Origin: Rossellomorea vietnamensis
Lineage (GTDB): Bacteria; Bacillota; Bacilli; Bacillales; Bacillaceae_B
DNA length: 64,000 nt
Reading direction: 5' to 3'
Assembly (NCBI RefSeq): GCF_008180415.1
Contig: NZ_VTEI01000001.1
Location: forward strand, 454,227 to 518,226
Position numbers and translations under genes: made by a program. The notes under the pieces were generated by a model. That model did not search any database, was not told where the DNA came from, and saw only the letters and a list, made by a program, of their open reading frames with translations. Each line of letters begins with the position of its first letter. Position 1 is the first letter of the stretch. Below, in pieces: positions 8,433-16,270 of the stretch.

Positions 8433-9617
8433 ATGAATTTTAAAGTGTTTATACTGGCCTTATCAACTGTTGCGGTTGGTTTGGTTGAATTAATCGTAGG
8501 CGGCATCCTTCCAACGATAGCAGAAGATTTTAACATTTCATTAAGCAGTGCAGGACAGCTGATTACCGTTTTCGCATTGATTTATGCTGTAGCGGGACCA
8601 GGCTTGCTTGTCTTGACTAGCAAAATTGAGCGAAAAAAACTATATCTCATATCTCTGTTTGTTTTCTTTATCGGGAATATCATGACTTACTTTAGTCCTA
8701 ATTTTACTTTTATGATGATCGCAAGGGTATTGACTGCAATGAGTACAGCACTCATCGTTGTCCTGTCTTTAACCATTGTTGCTAAAATTGTTACGCCTGC
8801 ACATCGGGCAAAGGCTTTGGGGCTTATTTATATGGGAATCAGTTCATCCCTTGTGATGGGCGTTCCGCTTGGAATCCTTATTTCCGATACGTTCGGCTGG
8901 AGAGTGATATTCCTTGGAATTGCGATTTTGTCGATCGGATCCTTCATCCTTATTTCAATCTTTTTGGAGCGTGTACCAGGGGAAAGCACTATCCCTCTTT
9001 CACAGCAATTAAAAGCAGTTGCCAGCGCCAAAATAGGAAGTGCTCATCTTGCAACTGTATTCTTGCTGGCCGGACACTATACACTTTATGCCTATTTCAC
9101 TCCATTTTTAGAATCGGAAATGAACTTGAGCTCCGGCTGGATTAGTATTTGTTATTTATTATTTGGGATTGCTGCTGTAAGTGGAGGGGCCTTTGGAGGC
9201 ATTCTTTCCGATTCGATCGGAGCTCCAAAAAGCATTATCTTTGTGATCAGTGCATTTGCAATCGCCTTATTTATCTTGCCGTTTTCTACTTTTTCACTGG
9301 TCGTATTTATACCTGTTATGATGATTTGGGCCGCATTAAGCTGGAGTCTGGCACCGCCGCAGCAAGCCTACTTGATCAATACAGACCCAGCCACTTCGGA
9401 TATTCAGCAAAGCTTTAACAATTCAGCTATACAAGTAGGGATTTCCCTAGGTTCAGGGTTTGGCGGGATAGTGCTTAATCAAACCGGAACCGTTACCCAT
9501 ACTGCCTGGTTTGGGGCCGCTATAGTAATCATTTCGTTACTATGCGCAGTATTTTCCCTGACTAGGACATCTATTAATAGAGAAAATATTGTTTCCATTT
9601 CATCTCAACCTGATTAA
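8433..9617 (+). CDS. pbuE: Purine base/nucleoside efflux pump PbuE (MFS)
   Basis: A 394-residue, 12-helix major facilitator of the drug:H+ antiporter type that exports purine bases such as hypoxanthine and adenine, and base analogues. The membrane helices alternate with short loops; the first, MNFKVFILALSTVAVGLVEL, and the GLIYMGISSSLVMGVPLG stretch (about 130-147) with its PLG motif are typical of this exporter group. Assignment rests on both the family and the adenine riboswitch directly upstream, a pairing known for pbuE (formerly ydhL) in B. subtilis. Expression should rise when adenine is high. The ATG follows GAAAGGACG. A terminator closes the unit at 9693-9729. Confidence 0.92.
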   Translation: MNFKVFILALSTVAVGLVELIVGGILPTIAEDFNISLSSAGQLITVFALIYAVAGPGLLVLTSKIERKKLYLISLFVFFIGNIMTYFSPNFTFMMIARVLTAMSTALIVVLSLTIVAKIVTPAHRAKALGLIYMGISSSLVMGVPLGILISDTFGWRVIFLGIAILSIGSFILISIFLERVPGESTIPLSQQLKAVASAKIGSAHLATVFLLAGHYTLYAYFTPFLESEMNLSSGWISICYLLFGIAAVSGGAFGGILSDSIGAPKSIIFVISAFAIALFILPFSTFSLVVFIPVMMIWAALSWSLAPPQQAYLINTDPATSDIQQSFNNSAIQVGISLGSGFGGIVLNQTGTVTHTAWFGAAIVIISLLCAVFSLTRTSINRENIVSISSQPD

Positions 9618-9692
9618 GTTCGAATCCGTGCATGAGGTTGATAAAATCAGCCTTATGTCTTTATTGCTGCTATTATCTTTAGTCAAAGATTG

Positions 9693-9729
9693 GTACCACT
9701 CATTACTTTGATAATGGGTGGTACTTTTT
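9693..9729 (+). terminator. Rho-independent terminator of pbuE
   Basis: GTACCACTCATTA pairs with TAATGGGTGGTAC around a six-base loop and is followed by TTTTTA. It ends at the 3' end of the broken DUF454 gene on the opposite strand. Confidence 0.9.
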
Positions 9730-10449
9730 AATGGCTCGGCGCAATCGTCTTGATCTTTCTGATAAAGTAATAATGTTTATAGAGGGCTAGAGATAGCAAA
9801 AGGATTTTGACTGGCAGGATATCAATATACAAGATAGAAAGGATCACCAAGAAATCGGCAATGACATTTATTCTTATTTTCTCTCTCCGGGTCATCCCTT
9901 TTTTCTGCAAAAATGCTTCCACTTATTTTTTATATAAGGGCTCTTTGTATGAAAAAAGGCAAAATTAAGCTTGGCAAAACTACTAGCTTATCCACTTTGA
10001 ATCTTACTTATACTATGAGGATGGTTATAGTAGCCTTTTTTATGATAGATGGTGGCGGAGGTGCCGCCATGGGAGTTTTTCGTAAACTCTGTTGCTATTT
10101 GAGGCCAATTCAGAAAAAAACAACCCAAATTCAAGAACATAACCTGGTAAATATGAATAGAAAAGAGCTGCTCTCCTATATTTGAGAAAAGACCCTTAGT
10201 ATTCGGGGAAAAATCCGGCTCTTGGGATTTTTCCGAAAGCAACAATGTATGCGAAAAAGCCTTATATAAAGAAGTGTTCCTGAACCAACTGTCAAACCGC
10301 TTGGAGCTTCTGGCAAAGCAGAAAGCGGCAAACAAATAAAACGGACCGCCGGGCAATACAGGCAGCACTGTTCCCAAGACACCGATCGCGAGCGACAGGC
10401 AGCCAAGTATCAGAAATAGGATGATTTTTATCTTTTTTAAAGTGATCAT
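9728..10449 (-). pseudogene. DUF454 (YbaN family) membrane protein gene split by a MITE
   Basis: The N-terminal part (from ATG 10449) reads MITLKKIKIILFLILGCLSL..., then LPVLPGGPFYLFAAFCFARSS and SWFRNTSLYK, the hallmark start of the DUF454/YbaN inner-membrane family. At LYK the reading frame runs into a mobile element (9938-10261). On the other side the C-terminal part resumes as VEAFLQKKGMTRREKIR, followed by the last two membrane helices and HYYFIRKIKTI, ending at 9728. Joining both parts at the duplicated TTATATAA gives a near-intact family member of about 130 residues with one later stop (TAA after LYKK). The gene is inactive. Confidence 0.85.
9938..10261 (+). mobile_element. MITE copy A, inserted in DUF454 gene (composite)
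   Basis: It is flanked by perfect 8-bp direct repeats TTATATAA (9930-9937 and 10262-10269). The right 190 bp (10071-10261) is the standard element: left-type end with TTTTTCGTAAACTCTGTTGCT, an internal GGAAAAATCC/GGATTTTTCC hairpin, and right end GCAACAATGTATGCGAAAAAGCC. The left 130 bp is extra; it begins GGGCTCTTT and contains its own inverted arms (ATGAAAAAAGGC ... GCCTTTTTTAT), which suggests a second small insertion inside the left terminus. No transposase gene is present. Confidence 0.8.
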
Positions 10450-10531
10450 AGCATTACCTCTATATGTGATAGTGGACTAAACGTCTGCACTTGTGGATAA
10501 AGACTCTACCTGATACCCTAATACGGACTCT

Positions 10532-10792
10532 TTATATTTCAAGACTAAGATTCACTAAACCTGCTATTAGTAGTACAAGCATTATGGCAAGATATATGTA
10601 ATTTTTCTTGATAAAAAAGGTAACTATCAAAACTGCAGAAATTAAAAACCAAAAGAGATTATCTGCAGCAGCTGGCAGCAGGTCAAAGAAAAAGAGGTCA
10701 ATTGCACTCTTTACAAGTAAAACCACTACCAATGCCATCAATATTGAGCCAGTTTTTCTGTTTTCTTTTATCGGCTTTTTAACACCCTTCAC
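10532..10792 (-). CDS. Small membrane protein, unknown function
   Basis: An 86-residue protein with a basic N-terminus (MKGVKKPIKENRKTG) and three hydrophobic helices (about 16-36, 42-61 and 65-84). It starts with GTG, supported by a GGGGGAT ribosome-binding site at normal spacing. It is isolated on the minus strand between the broken DUF454 gene and the tubby-like gene. I do not recognise a family. Confidence 0.6.
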   Translation of the reverse strand: MKGVKKPIKENRKTGSILMALVVVLLVKSAIDLFFFDLLPAAADNLFWFLISAVLIVTFFIKKNYIYLAIMLVLLIAGLVNLSLEI

Positions 10793-10938
10793 GGAATCCC
10801 CCCTCTATGGATTATTTTATCAGTAAATAAAGCAATGACTACTCCAGCAGCAGAATAAATAACGGCAAACAAGGAAATTCAATCACTTTGACTACTGTTA
10901 ATTAACAATTAGCTGCTTTGGACTAAGCAATGGAAAAG

Positions 10939-11601
10939 TTATCTATATAATTTCAATGCCTCAAAAATGGCAGCTATCAACAGTAAAGGGATTTCTCCTT
11001 GTCTTCCATCAATGAAGATTTTTCTTGGCGGCAATTTACCTATCAAAGAAATTTTCGCCGCTTCTTTATCATTTCTGTAAAAATAATAGGCCCCTTCACC
11101 AGATGGCTTAGCCACTCTGATCAATTCGTTCTGAAAAGTAAAAGATGCAATTACATTACTGGGACTTTTCCTCTCTCCTTTAATCATGAATCTTTCGTTT
11201 GAATTGGAAGAGTTCAGTTCCACTTCCCAGCTGCTTTTAACAATGCCTTTTTTACCCTTAATTTTTTCCACCCGGACAACGGTATCGTTCAGCCTGTCGG
11301 TTCCTTTAATAGATACATAGTAATTAGGCATCAATAATGATAGGAACATTTTAGAAACAGAATTGTATTCTCTTCGAATTTGTCCTACATGCCCCATCTT
11401 CACATCTACAATTTCAATGGGCCTAGTCATAAACTTCAATGGATTTTCATAATAAAATGCTTTTTTCTCCCGATCATTAGAGACTCCGGGTTTCAATTCT
11501 ACCCTGCCACTGCTCATTAAATAACTGATAGCAGCAAAAACAATGACAATAATTAAAACCAATATCAGGAACCAATCAGGTATGTGTTCCCCTCCGTACA
11601 T
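10939..11601 (-). CDS. Membrane-anchored tubby C-terminal-like domain protein
   Basis: A 220-residue protein with one N-terminal membrane helix (about 10-29: WFLILVLIIVIVFAAISYLM), followed by a soluble domain of about 180 residues rich in beta strands. The pattern YYENPLKFMTRPIEIVD, then VRVEKIKGKKGIVKSSWEV and YYFYRNDKEAAKISLIGKLPPRKIFID, resembles the tubby-C-terminal-like/LURP-one barrel proteins of Bacillus, whose role is unknown. That family assignment is an inference from strand pattern and recall. GAGGTG lies six bases before the ATG. Confidence 0.6.
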   Translation of the reverse strand: MYGGEHIPDWFLILVLIIVIVFAAISYLMSSGRVELKPGVSNDREKKAFYYENPLKFMTRPIEIVDVKMGHVGQIRREYNSVSKMFLSLLMPNYYVSIKGTDRLNDTVVRVEKIKGKKGIVKSSWEVELNSSNSNERFMIKGERKSPSNVIASFTFQNELIRVAKPSGEGAYYFYRNDKEAAKISLIGKLPPRKIFIDGRQGEIPLLLIAAIFEALKLYR

Positions 11602-11864
11602 TTAATCACCTCAATAACTTTTGATTATTCTATAAGAATTCTAAATCAATATTTAGAATAAGCTTAACATCGTTTACTTTTTTAAAGTATATTTTGTTTA
11701 ACAAATATTTTCCTTGTCTTGTTAAAGCTTTCTACTCTATCTTTTTCTAGGTCTTCTTTAACTTACGGTGTTTAAACAGAATTACCGCCTATTTTTCATC
11801 TGTAATATGCCCTTAAGGCTTTGCAAAAAATTTAGTTTAAAGATTAAATTTTATAGACAAATAG

Positions 11865-11889
11865 GTTTATAGCCCTTTGGGTTGGGTAT
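11865..11889 (+). promoter_or_regulatory. Putative sigma-B promoter
   Basis: GTTTAT (11865-11870), 13 bases, GGGTAT (11884-11889) matches the Bacillus sigma-B consensus GTTTAA-N12-15-GGGTAT at 11 of 12 positions. It lies about 165 bp before the RsbR-type gene, so the leader would be long. The rest of 11602-12056 is AT-rich with no other signal I can name. Confidence 0.5.
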
Positions 11890-12056
11890 AGGTCATTGTT
11901 TATTATTTTATAGGGAGTTCTGGGAGTGTTTTAAGCTTAAAGTTAAAAATTATATTCCCGGCATAAAGAATAGACATGTGCAGGAGCCTTTTGTTCAGCT
12001 TTAAAGGTTTCATTTTGCATGTCAACTTCGAGTGAAAAATAGGGGGAGAACGTTCA

Positions 12057-12878
12057 ATGGAATTGATGTCAAAAATCAGTGAAGAAGTTAAATCTTATAT
12101 CTATGATAACGGAGAAGCATTCGATGAGAAGTTGCTTTCCGAAGCTGTAAACGTATCGACTAAGATAAAAGATATCTTAGATCGGGGAAACATAGATTTA
12201 TTAAAAAATGCACGAAAACTCATATCCTATGTCCTTGAACAAAAGGATGAAGAATTAACTTCTTTTGCAGAACAGGAAGGTATTGCATGGGCAACTCATT
12301 CTTTAACACTATCCTTAAAATTGGAATGGGTACAAGCTATAAGAAGAACTTTGTGGCAGTTAATACACGACCTTGAATCCAATAAGAAGATCACGGATAC
12401 CCGAAATGACTTTTTTGTGATGGAGAAGTTCGTTAACGATCGAATTGACCAGTTCCTCAACAGCTTTTTTATAAGTTATTCTTCTTATAAAGATGAAATG
12501 TTGCACAAACAAAGGGAGATTGTCGAACATTTATCTGTCCCAATCATTCCTGTAAGGGAAAATGTTTCTGTCTTGCCTCTGATCGGTTCAATGGATACAT
12601 ATCGTATGCAAATCATTGAGGACAAAGTTTTCACTGAAATTTCCACATCACGAATTCAATCTCTTATTATCGATTTATCAGGGATGGCCTTAATGGAAAT
12701 TGATGTTATCGATGAATTCGAGAAAATTTTAGCTGGTGTTTCCATGATGGGATGCAGAGCTATCCTTACCGGTTTACGACCAGATCTCGTTAAGAGAATG
12801 GTTCATTCAGGAATCCGCTTTGACAGTGATATCGACACAAGAGGAACGCTTCAAGAAACCTTGAGGGAATATCTATAG
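12057..12878 (+). CDS. RsbR/RsbT co-antagonist-type protein with STAS domain
   Basis: A 273-residue stressosome-type protein. Residues 1 to about 150 are an all-helical sensor like the non-heme-globin N-domain of RsbR paralogues; about 155-273 form a STAS domain with LIIDLSGMALMEIDVIDEF and AILTGLRPDLVKRMVHSGI. RsbR paralogues scaffold the stressosome that holds RsbT and controls sigma-B. The two threonines that RsbT phosphorylates in RsbRA appear replaced here (Ile215 and Arg247 by my alignment from memory), so this paralogue may be insensitive to RsbT. GGGGGAG is eight bases before the first ATG. A sigma-B-like promoter lies upstream. No rsbS, rsbT or rsbX neighbours. Confidence 0.85.
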   Translation: MELMSKISEEVKSYIYDNGEAFDEKLLSEAVNVSTKIKDILDRGNIDLLKNARKLISYVLEQKDEELTSFAEQEGIAWATHSLTLSLKLEWVQAIRRTLWQLIHDLESNKKITDTRNDFFVMEKFVNDRIDQFLNSFFISYSSYKDEMLHKQREIVEHLSVPIIPVRENVSVLPLIGSMDTYRMQIIEDKVFTEISTSRIQSLIIDLSGMALMEIDVIDEFEKILAGVSMMGCRAILTGLRPDLVKRMVHSGIRFDSDIDTRGTLQETLREYL

Positions 12879-13065
12879 AAAAAAGACTTAGAGTCCTTAA
12901 CTTCTTACTTCTTATATTAGGGAATCTAGTTAGCTTTAAGTGAATGGAAAATTAGCAAAAGGAAGAAATCAATGCTTAACCTGTTCTGTTTTGAAGGACA
13001 AACTTCCAACTAACAAAAAGAAATTGTCGAATTATAATCAGCTAAAAAACAACCTTATCTATATA

Positions 13066-13098
13066 AAAAAATGGTCAGTGGCTCTGACCATTTTTTTA
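13066..13098 (+). terminator. Bidirectional terminator
   Basis: AAAAAATGGTCAG, a five-base loop, and CTGACCATTTTTTT form a perfect stem with T-runs on both strands. It lies between the RsbR-type gene and the GNAT gene on the other strand. Confidence 0.85.
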
Positions 13099-13238
13099 TA
13101 ACTGTTTATTACATTAAAGTTAGCAATAGGTAAGCGTTCGAAGTTATCTCCGGCTTTTCCCCCTGTTCCGTGCGAAGCATACTAATTTCCCAGCACTTCG
13201 CGGTCCATCTACTGATATGTAATAGATTATAAGTTCTC

Positions 13239-13266
13239 GGGCGGCTGCTTGTTCAGCAAACGCCCC
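13239..13266. repeat. Short dispersed hairpin repeat (copy 1 of 3)
   Basis: GGGCGGCTGCTTGTTCAGCA followed by AACGCCCC folds with GGGCG/CGCCC and TGCT/AGCA arms. Near-identical copies lie at 14203 and 15996, all next to accessory genes. Confidence 0.7.
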
Positions 13267-13285
13267 TTTAGCATAATTAGAAGTT

Positions 13286-13750
13286 CTATAAATAACCCTT
13301 CATCCTGATTACCTTTCCATCAACTTCTGCACCGGCTTCTTCCATTCCCATTGCACAATAGAACTTAATCGCAGTTTTATTTGACGGGGAAACTCTTAAA
13401 TGATATTCTCCGACTTTATTCTTTTCAAAGAATCTTTTTGCATAGTTATGTAATTCCTGCCCTTTGCCCTGCCCACGCATTTCGGGTATTAGATAATATA
13501 AATTTACATACCCAATGGTCTTGTCTTCATATTCACGAATGGTTAATTCTAGTTGTCCTATATAGCTACCATCTTCTTTCGCTAAAACAAAACCCCCAGG
13601 AAAACTCCTGATTTTCTCATCTAACCAGTTTATATACTCCTCTTCCTCACCGAAACCTGCAGTATCTCCAAAACTCACATAAAATGAGTCTTTGCGAAAA
13701 TCGACTACTATATCTCGATGTTTCTTACTATCAATTTCTTCAAAGATCAT
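13286..13750 (-). CDS. GNAT family N-acetyltransferase
   Basis: A 154-residue single-domain acetyltransferase using acetyl-CoA. The acetyl-CoA-binding motif A is clear: YYLIPEMRGQGKGQELHNYA (about 100-119, R/QxxGxG/A type), preceded by strand YIGQLELTIREYE and followed by the C-terminal LRVSPSNKTAIKFYCAMGM, with its typical asparagine and FYxxxGF-like segment. The substrate is unknown. AAAGGAGCG precedes the ATG. It is a lone gene on the minus strand between repeats, in an island of small accessory genes. Confidence 0.92.
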   Translation of the reverse strand: MIFEEIDSKKHRDIVVDFRKDSFYVSFGDTAGFGEEEEYINWLDEKIRSFPGGFVLAKEDGSYIGQLELTIREYEDKTIGYVNLYYLIPEMRGQGKGQELHNYAKRFFEKNKVGEYHLRVSPSNKTAIKFYCAMGMEEAGAEVDGKVIRMKGYL

Positions 13751-13904
13751 ATTAAGCGCTCCTTTAAATTGTCGATTCCACTGCTGGACGGCCCGTAATA
13801 ATTAATCAGTTAAACAATTTAAGTTTCCTCTTTTCTCCCTTTTCCACTAACCTTTACTGAAATAAAGGGCGGTTCGTTTGTTACAGTACATTTATAACCA
13901 GCAG

Positions 13905-14135
13905 TTATCCAAAGTGATTATGAAAACACCAAACAATAAGAAACATACTCACTATTCCCCAAGCTGCGGCACTCACTATCCACCAAATTATGGATTTAGC
14001 TTCTGTTGGATTTTCCTCGTTTTCCGTATTTGCTGTTATAAAAGCAATTTTACTTTCCATCCCTTTTTTCATAAAAGCAAGAACAGCAAAGCCGACTATT
14101 ATGAAAACAATAGTTATCCAGGGTAATAAGTCCAT
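13905..14135 (-). CDS. Small membrane protein, unknown function
   Basis: A 76-residue ORF with two membrane helices (about 4-22 and 48-70), joined by a polar loop with KKGMESK and ENEENPTEAK. The ribosome-binding site AAGGGTGG precedes the ATG at acceptable spacing. Two overlapping plus-strand ORFs lack such a site and a protein-like composition, so I prefer this frame. The family is unknown. Confidence 0.5.
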   Translation of the reverse strand: MDLLPWITIVFIIVGFAVLAFMKKGMESKIAFITANTENEENPTEAKSIIWWIVSAAAWGIVSMFLIVWCFHNHFG

Positions 14136-14202
14136 TTTCTATCCACCCTTTTTGGTTTGCAAATTACTTTCTTTTCAAACTTCTAACCTCCCTATACTCA
14201 AA

Positions 14203-14230
14203 GGGCAACAGCTTGTTCAGCCAACGCCTC
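14203..14230. repeat. Short dispersed hairpin repeat (copy 2 of 3)
   Basis: GGGCAACAGCTTGTTCAGCC followed by AACGCCTC is related to the copies at 13239 and 15996, with two changes in the stem. Confidence 0.6.
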
Positions 14231-14318
14231 CGTATACGGAATACAGTTATACAATCACTCACGACAAAAAGAAATAGTAAATTGCAAACGATAATAAAAA
14301 TAAAGGAAGAATTATCAT

Positions 14319-14438
14319 TTATTTTGTTCTAAAACCCTTAAATAACGAACTATTATCCGGGGCATACCAAAGTTCCAAAGAAGAGAAAAACAACAACAAA
14401 ACAGCAATTAAAACCCCAAACACTATATCCACAATCAT
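14319..14438 (-). CDS. Possible 39-residue membrane peptide
   Basis: ATG at 14438 is preceded by GAGGAGG at seven bases, an excellent site. The peptide starts MIVDIVFGVLIAVLLLFFSS, a single membrane helix, and ends GFRTK. The stop TAA is immediately followed by ATG of a second, 19-residue hydrophobic ORF (14259-14318). Either these are real small membrane peptides or the remnant of a larger gene. Nothing else in 14136-14661 looks coding. Confidence 0.4.
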   Translation of the reverse strand: MIVDIVFGVLIAVLLLFFSSLELWYAPDNSSLFKGFRTK

Positions 14439-14541
14439 TTGCCTCCTCAACGATAATACTTGATCCCGTTATGATAATTTGATTTAGGGATATGACGATT
14501 ACCAAATGGATAGAGTTTCAATCTTTTACACTAATTTCATT

Positions 14542-14614
14542 AAATGCTCCAATAATTGAAGAAGCAGTAGCCTGGGATCAGTTTTGGCTAATCTTTAGCT
14601 ATGGCACCCCTTAA
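14542..14614. repeat. Dispersed stem-loop repeat, copy 1
   Basis: A 70-bp stretch containing CCAATAATTGAAGAAGCAGTAG and GGATCA...CTATGGCACCCCTTA. The same element, with better stem pairing, occurs at 17803-17876. Confidence 0.6.
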
Positions 14615-14661
14615 TGAAATAAACCTAAGTTGGGACAATTCACCACTAACCCATTAACGAT

Positions 14662-15264
14662 TTATAAAGATTTAATGCCTATTAAGCCCATATCTACAGA
14701 AGTCTCTATATACCCAATAATTTGTTCCATTGTGAACACTCTTAGTGGCTGTTCAAGTTCGTCACTGCCATAATCCATATCCCCTATGACATAAGGGACA
14801 AGTTCTATTATATCGTTAGATTCTACCTCTTCCGTGTCAATGATTGTCCCGCTTTCACTTAACAATTCACGTAATTCTTGTGTGAAGCCATAGTAATCTA
14901 ATAGTTTCCCATTGAGTAACCGAAAATCATTATGGTATCTATTGAATATATCCTCATCTGCCTCCATTCGGTTCTTTAACCAAGGTAAATAAAAGCCTTT
15001 CAACCAAATGTCATCAGCGATTAAGTGAGTATAGTATCCCTGAATAAAGTGGGAATCTTTATTAAAGCTATATTTATGTATGAATTCCGTGTAATCAATA
15101 TATCGGGAATAGTCTTTAACCTCACCTTTGTAAAAATGTGATAAGTCTTTAGGTGAAACTGCATCCGCTGCGATGCCCCCTAAAAGAAATGATGTTTTAT
15201 CTTTTATTGACAGTTCATCTGCTATTCTATTTGCTATAAGCAGGTGCATGATCCTCGAACCCAA
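14662..15264 (-). CDS. Zinc-dependent phospholipase C-like protein
   Basis: A 200-residue protein resembling the zinc-dependent phospholipase C/S1-P1-like family found as small soluble proteins in Firmicutes. The His/Asp residues that would bind metals are placed as expected: MHLLIANRIADEL near the start, FLLGGIAADAVSPKDLSHFY (about 27-46) and FIQGYYTHLIADDIW (about 73-87). The natural substrate is not known. The start is TTG at 15264 with GGGGGAA eight bases upstream; no ATG fits. It is flanked by GNAT genes on the same strand but separated by terminators, so it is probably transcribed alone. Confidence 0.65.
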   Translation of the reverse strand: MGSRIMHLLIANRIADELSIKDKTSFLLGGIAADAVSPKDLSHFYKGEVKDYSRYIDYTEFIHKYSFNKDSHFIQGYYTHLIADDIWLKGFYLPWLKNRMEADEDIFNRYHNDFRLLNGKLLDYYGFTQELRELLSESGTIIDTEEVESNDIIELVPYVIGDMDYGSDELEQPLRVFTMEQIIGYIETSVDMGLIGIKSL

Positions 15265-15376
15265 TTTAATTTCCCCCTTTTCCCTTTCCTTTTAGGTTCA
15301 ATAAAGATTGTAAAAGATCCTTTATTTCTATCCAATACTCTTCCAGGAAATGCCCCTTTCATCCAATAACTTCAAC

Positions 15377-15411
15377 AAAAAGAGCGTTAATCCTTTTTCG
15401 ATTAACGCCCC
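15377..15411 (-). terminator. Rho-independent terminator
   Basis: On the minus strand GCGTTAATC and GATTAACGC pair perfectly, followed by TCTTTTTG. It terminates the GNAT gene 15429-15941. Confidence 0.85.
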
Positions 15412-15428
15412 TGTAAGCGGAAGAAGAT

Positions 15429-15941
15429 TTATATTATTTTTCTAATGTCTTCCCATCCGTATACAAATTCGCTTAACCTCCTTCCTGATATTTCTGTATC
15501 AATAGTGCCAATTTTTTCAGCCCCAAGAGCCTCATAAAATAATCTAGAATTATTATCTTTTAACACAATAACTGTGATCGCAAAAATTTCTTGTTTTAAA
15601 AATTCATCTATTATAGGCATTACTAGCAATTTTCCTAGACCACTTCTTTGGTATTCTTTTAATATATATATGGCATATAACTCACCACGGTATTGTGAGT
15701 ATTTATTATCTCGTTGGGGACCACAACTTGAAAAACCTACTATTTCACCTGCACTATTTTCAGCTACAAAAACAATCCCTCCATTTGATATAATATCTTT
15801 CCATTTTAATTCTCGACTTTCGTAGCTCATCCTTATTAAATAGTCATCAGGCACAATGTCTTTATAAGTAGTTTTCCAACTATCTACTTGAACTTTAGCT
15901 ATGCCTCTAGCGTCATTTATATTTGCTCTTTTAATATTCAT
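15429..15941 (-). CDS. GNAT family N-acetyltransferase
   Basis: A 170-residue acetyltransferase starting MNIKRANINDARGIAKVQVDSW, the classic GNAT first strand/helix. Motif A is LYAIYILKEYQRSGLGKLLV (about 88-107, with Q/RxSGLG binding the pyrophosphate of acetyl-CoA), and motif B is VLKDNNSRLFYEALGAEKIG (about 126-145). Many such proteins with SWKTTYKDIVP near the N-terminus acetylate small amines, but the substrate here is unknown. The ribosome-binding site (GAGTTG) is weak. It is the second GNAT gene within 2.2 kb; the two are not close paralogues. Confidence 0.92.
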   Translation of the reverse strand: MNIKRANINDARGIAKVQVDSWKTTYKDIVPDDYLIRMSYESRELKWKDIISNGGIVFVAENSAGEIVGFSSCGPQRDNKYSQYRGELYAIYILKEYQRSGLGKLLVMPIIDEFLKQEIFAITVIVLKDNNSRLFYEALGAEKIGTIDTEISGRRLSEFVYGWEDIRKII

Positions 15942-15995
15942 ATTTCAACTCAATTGAAATCAGCCTTTTCAGTATTTAGTAAAGTCCCCTTTCAT

Positions 15996-16026
15996 GGGAG
16001 GCTGCTGCTTATTCAGCAAACGCCCC
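15996..16026. repeat. Short dispersed hairpin repeat (copy 3 of 3)
   Basis: GGGAGGCTGCTGCTTATTCA followed by GCAAACGCCCC, matching the copies at 13239 and 14203. Confidence 0.7.
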
Positions 16027-16065
16027 GGTTACTTGAATAACCCTTTGTAATAATATAGTTAATAA

Positions 16066-16257
16066 TCAGCATCCCAAAACTTGTCCTTTTTCGTATACTT
16101 TATCAACGGATTGGAAATTATTGAATATCAAAATTAATGTTGGTGCCAGTTTTTTATTCTCTAATCTATGTTCATCGTGATAATTGTTATGTTTATTCAA
16201 ACCCAATAAAAATCCAGCTGCAAATGAAACGATAATTATCTGCGAATAAGCGAGTAT
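16066..16257 (-). other. Possible degenerate ORF without start codon
   Basis: An open frame on the minus strand encodes a hydrophobic stretch (IIIVSFAAGFLLGLNKHNN) followed by a charged tail ending EKGQVLGC. No ATG, GTG or TTG with a ribosome-binding site is found, so it may be a remnant of a membrane-anchored protein rather than a gene. Confidence 0.25.
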
Positions 16258-16270
16258 GCACGAGAAAAAC

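Noticed and set aside
13878..14277. Plus-strand ORFs overlapping the small membrane gene at 13905-14135
   Set aside because: No ribosome-binding sites and unlikely composition; the minus-strand frame is better supported.
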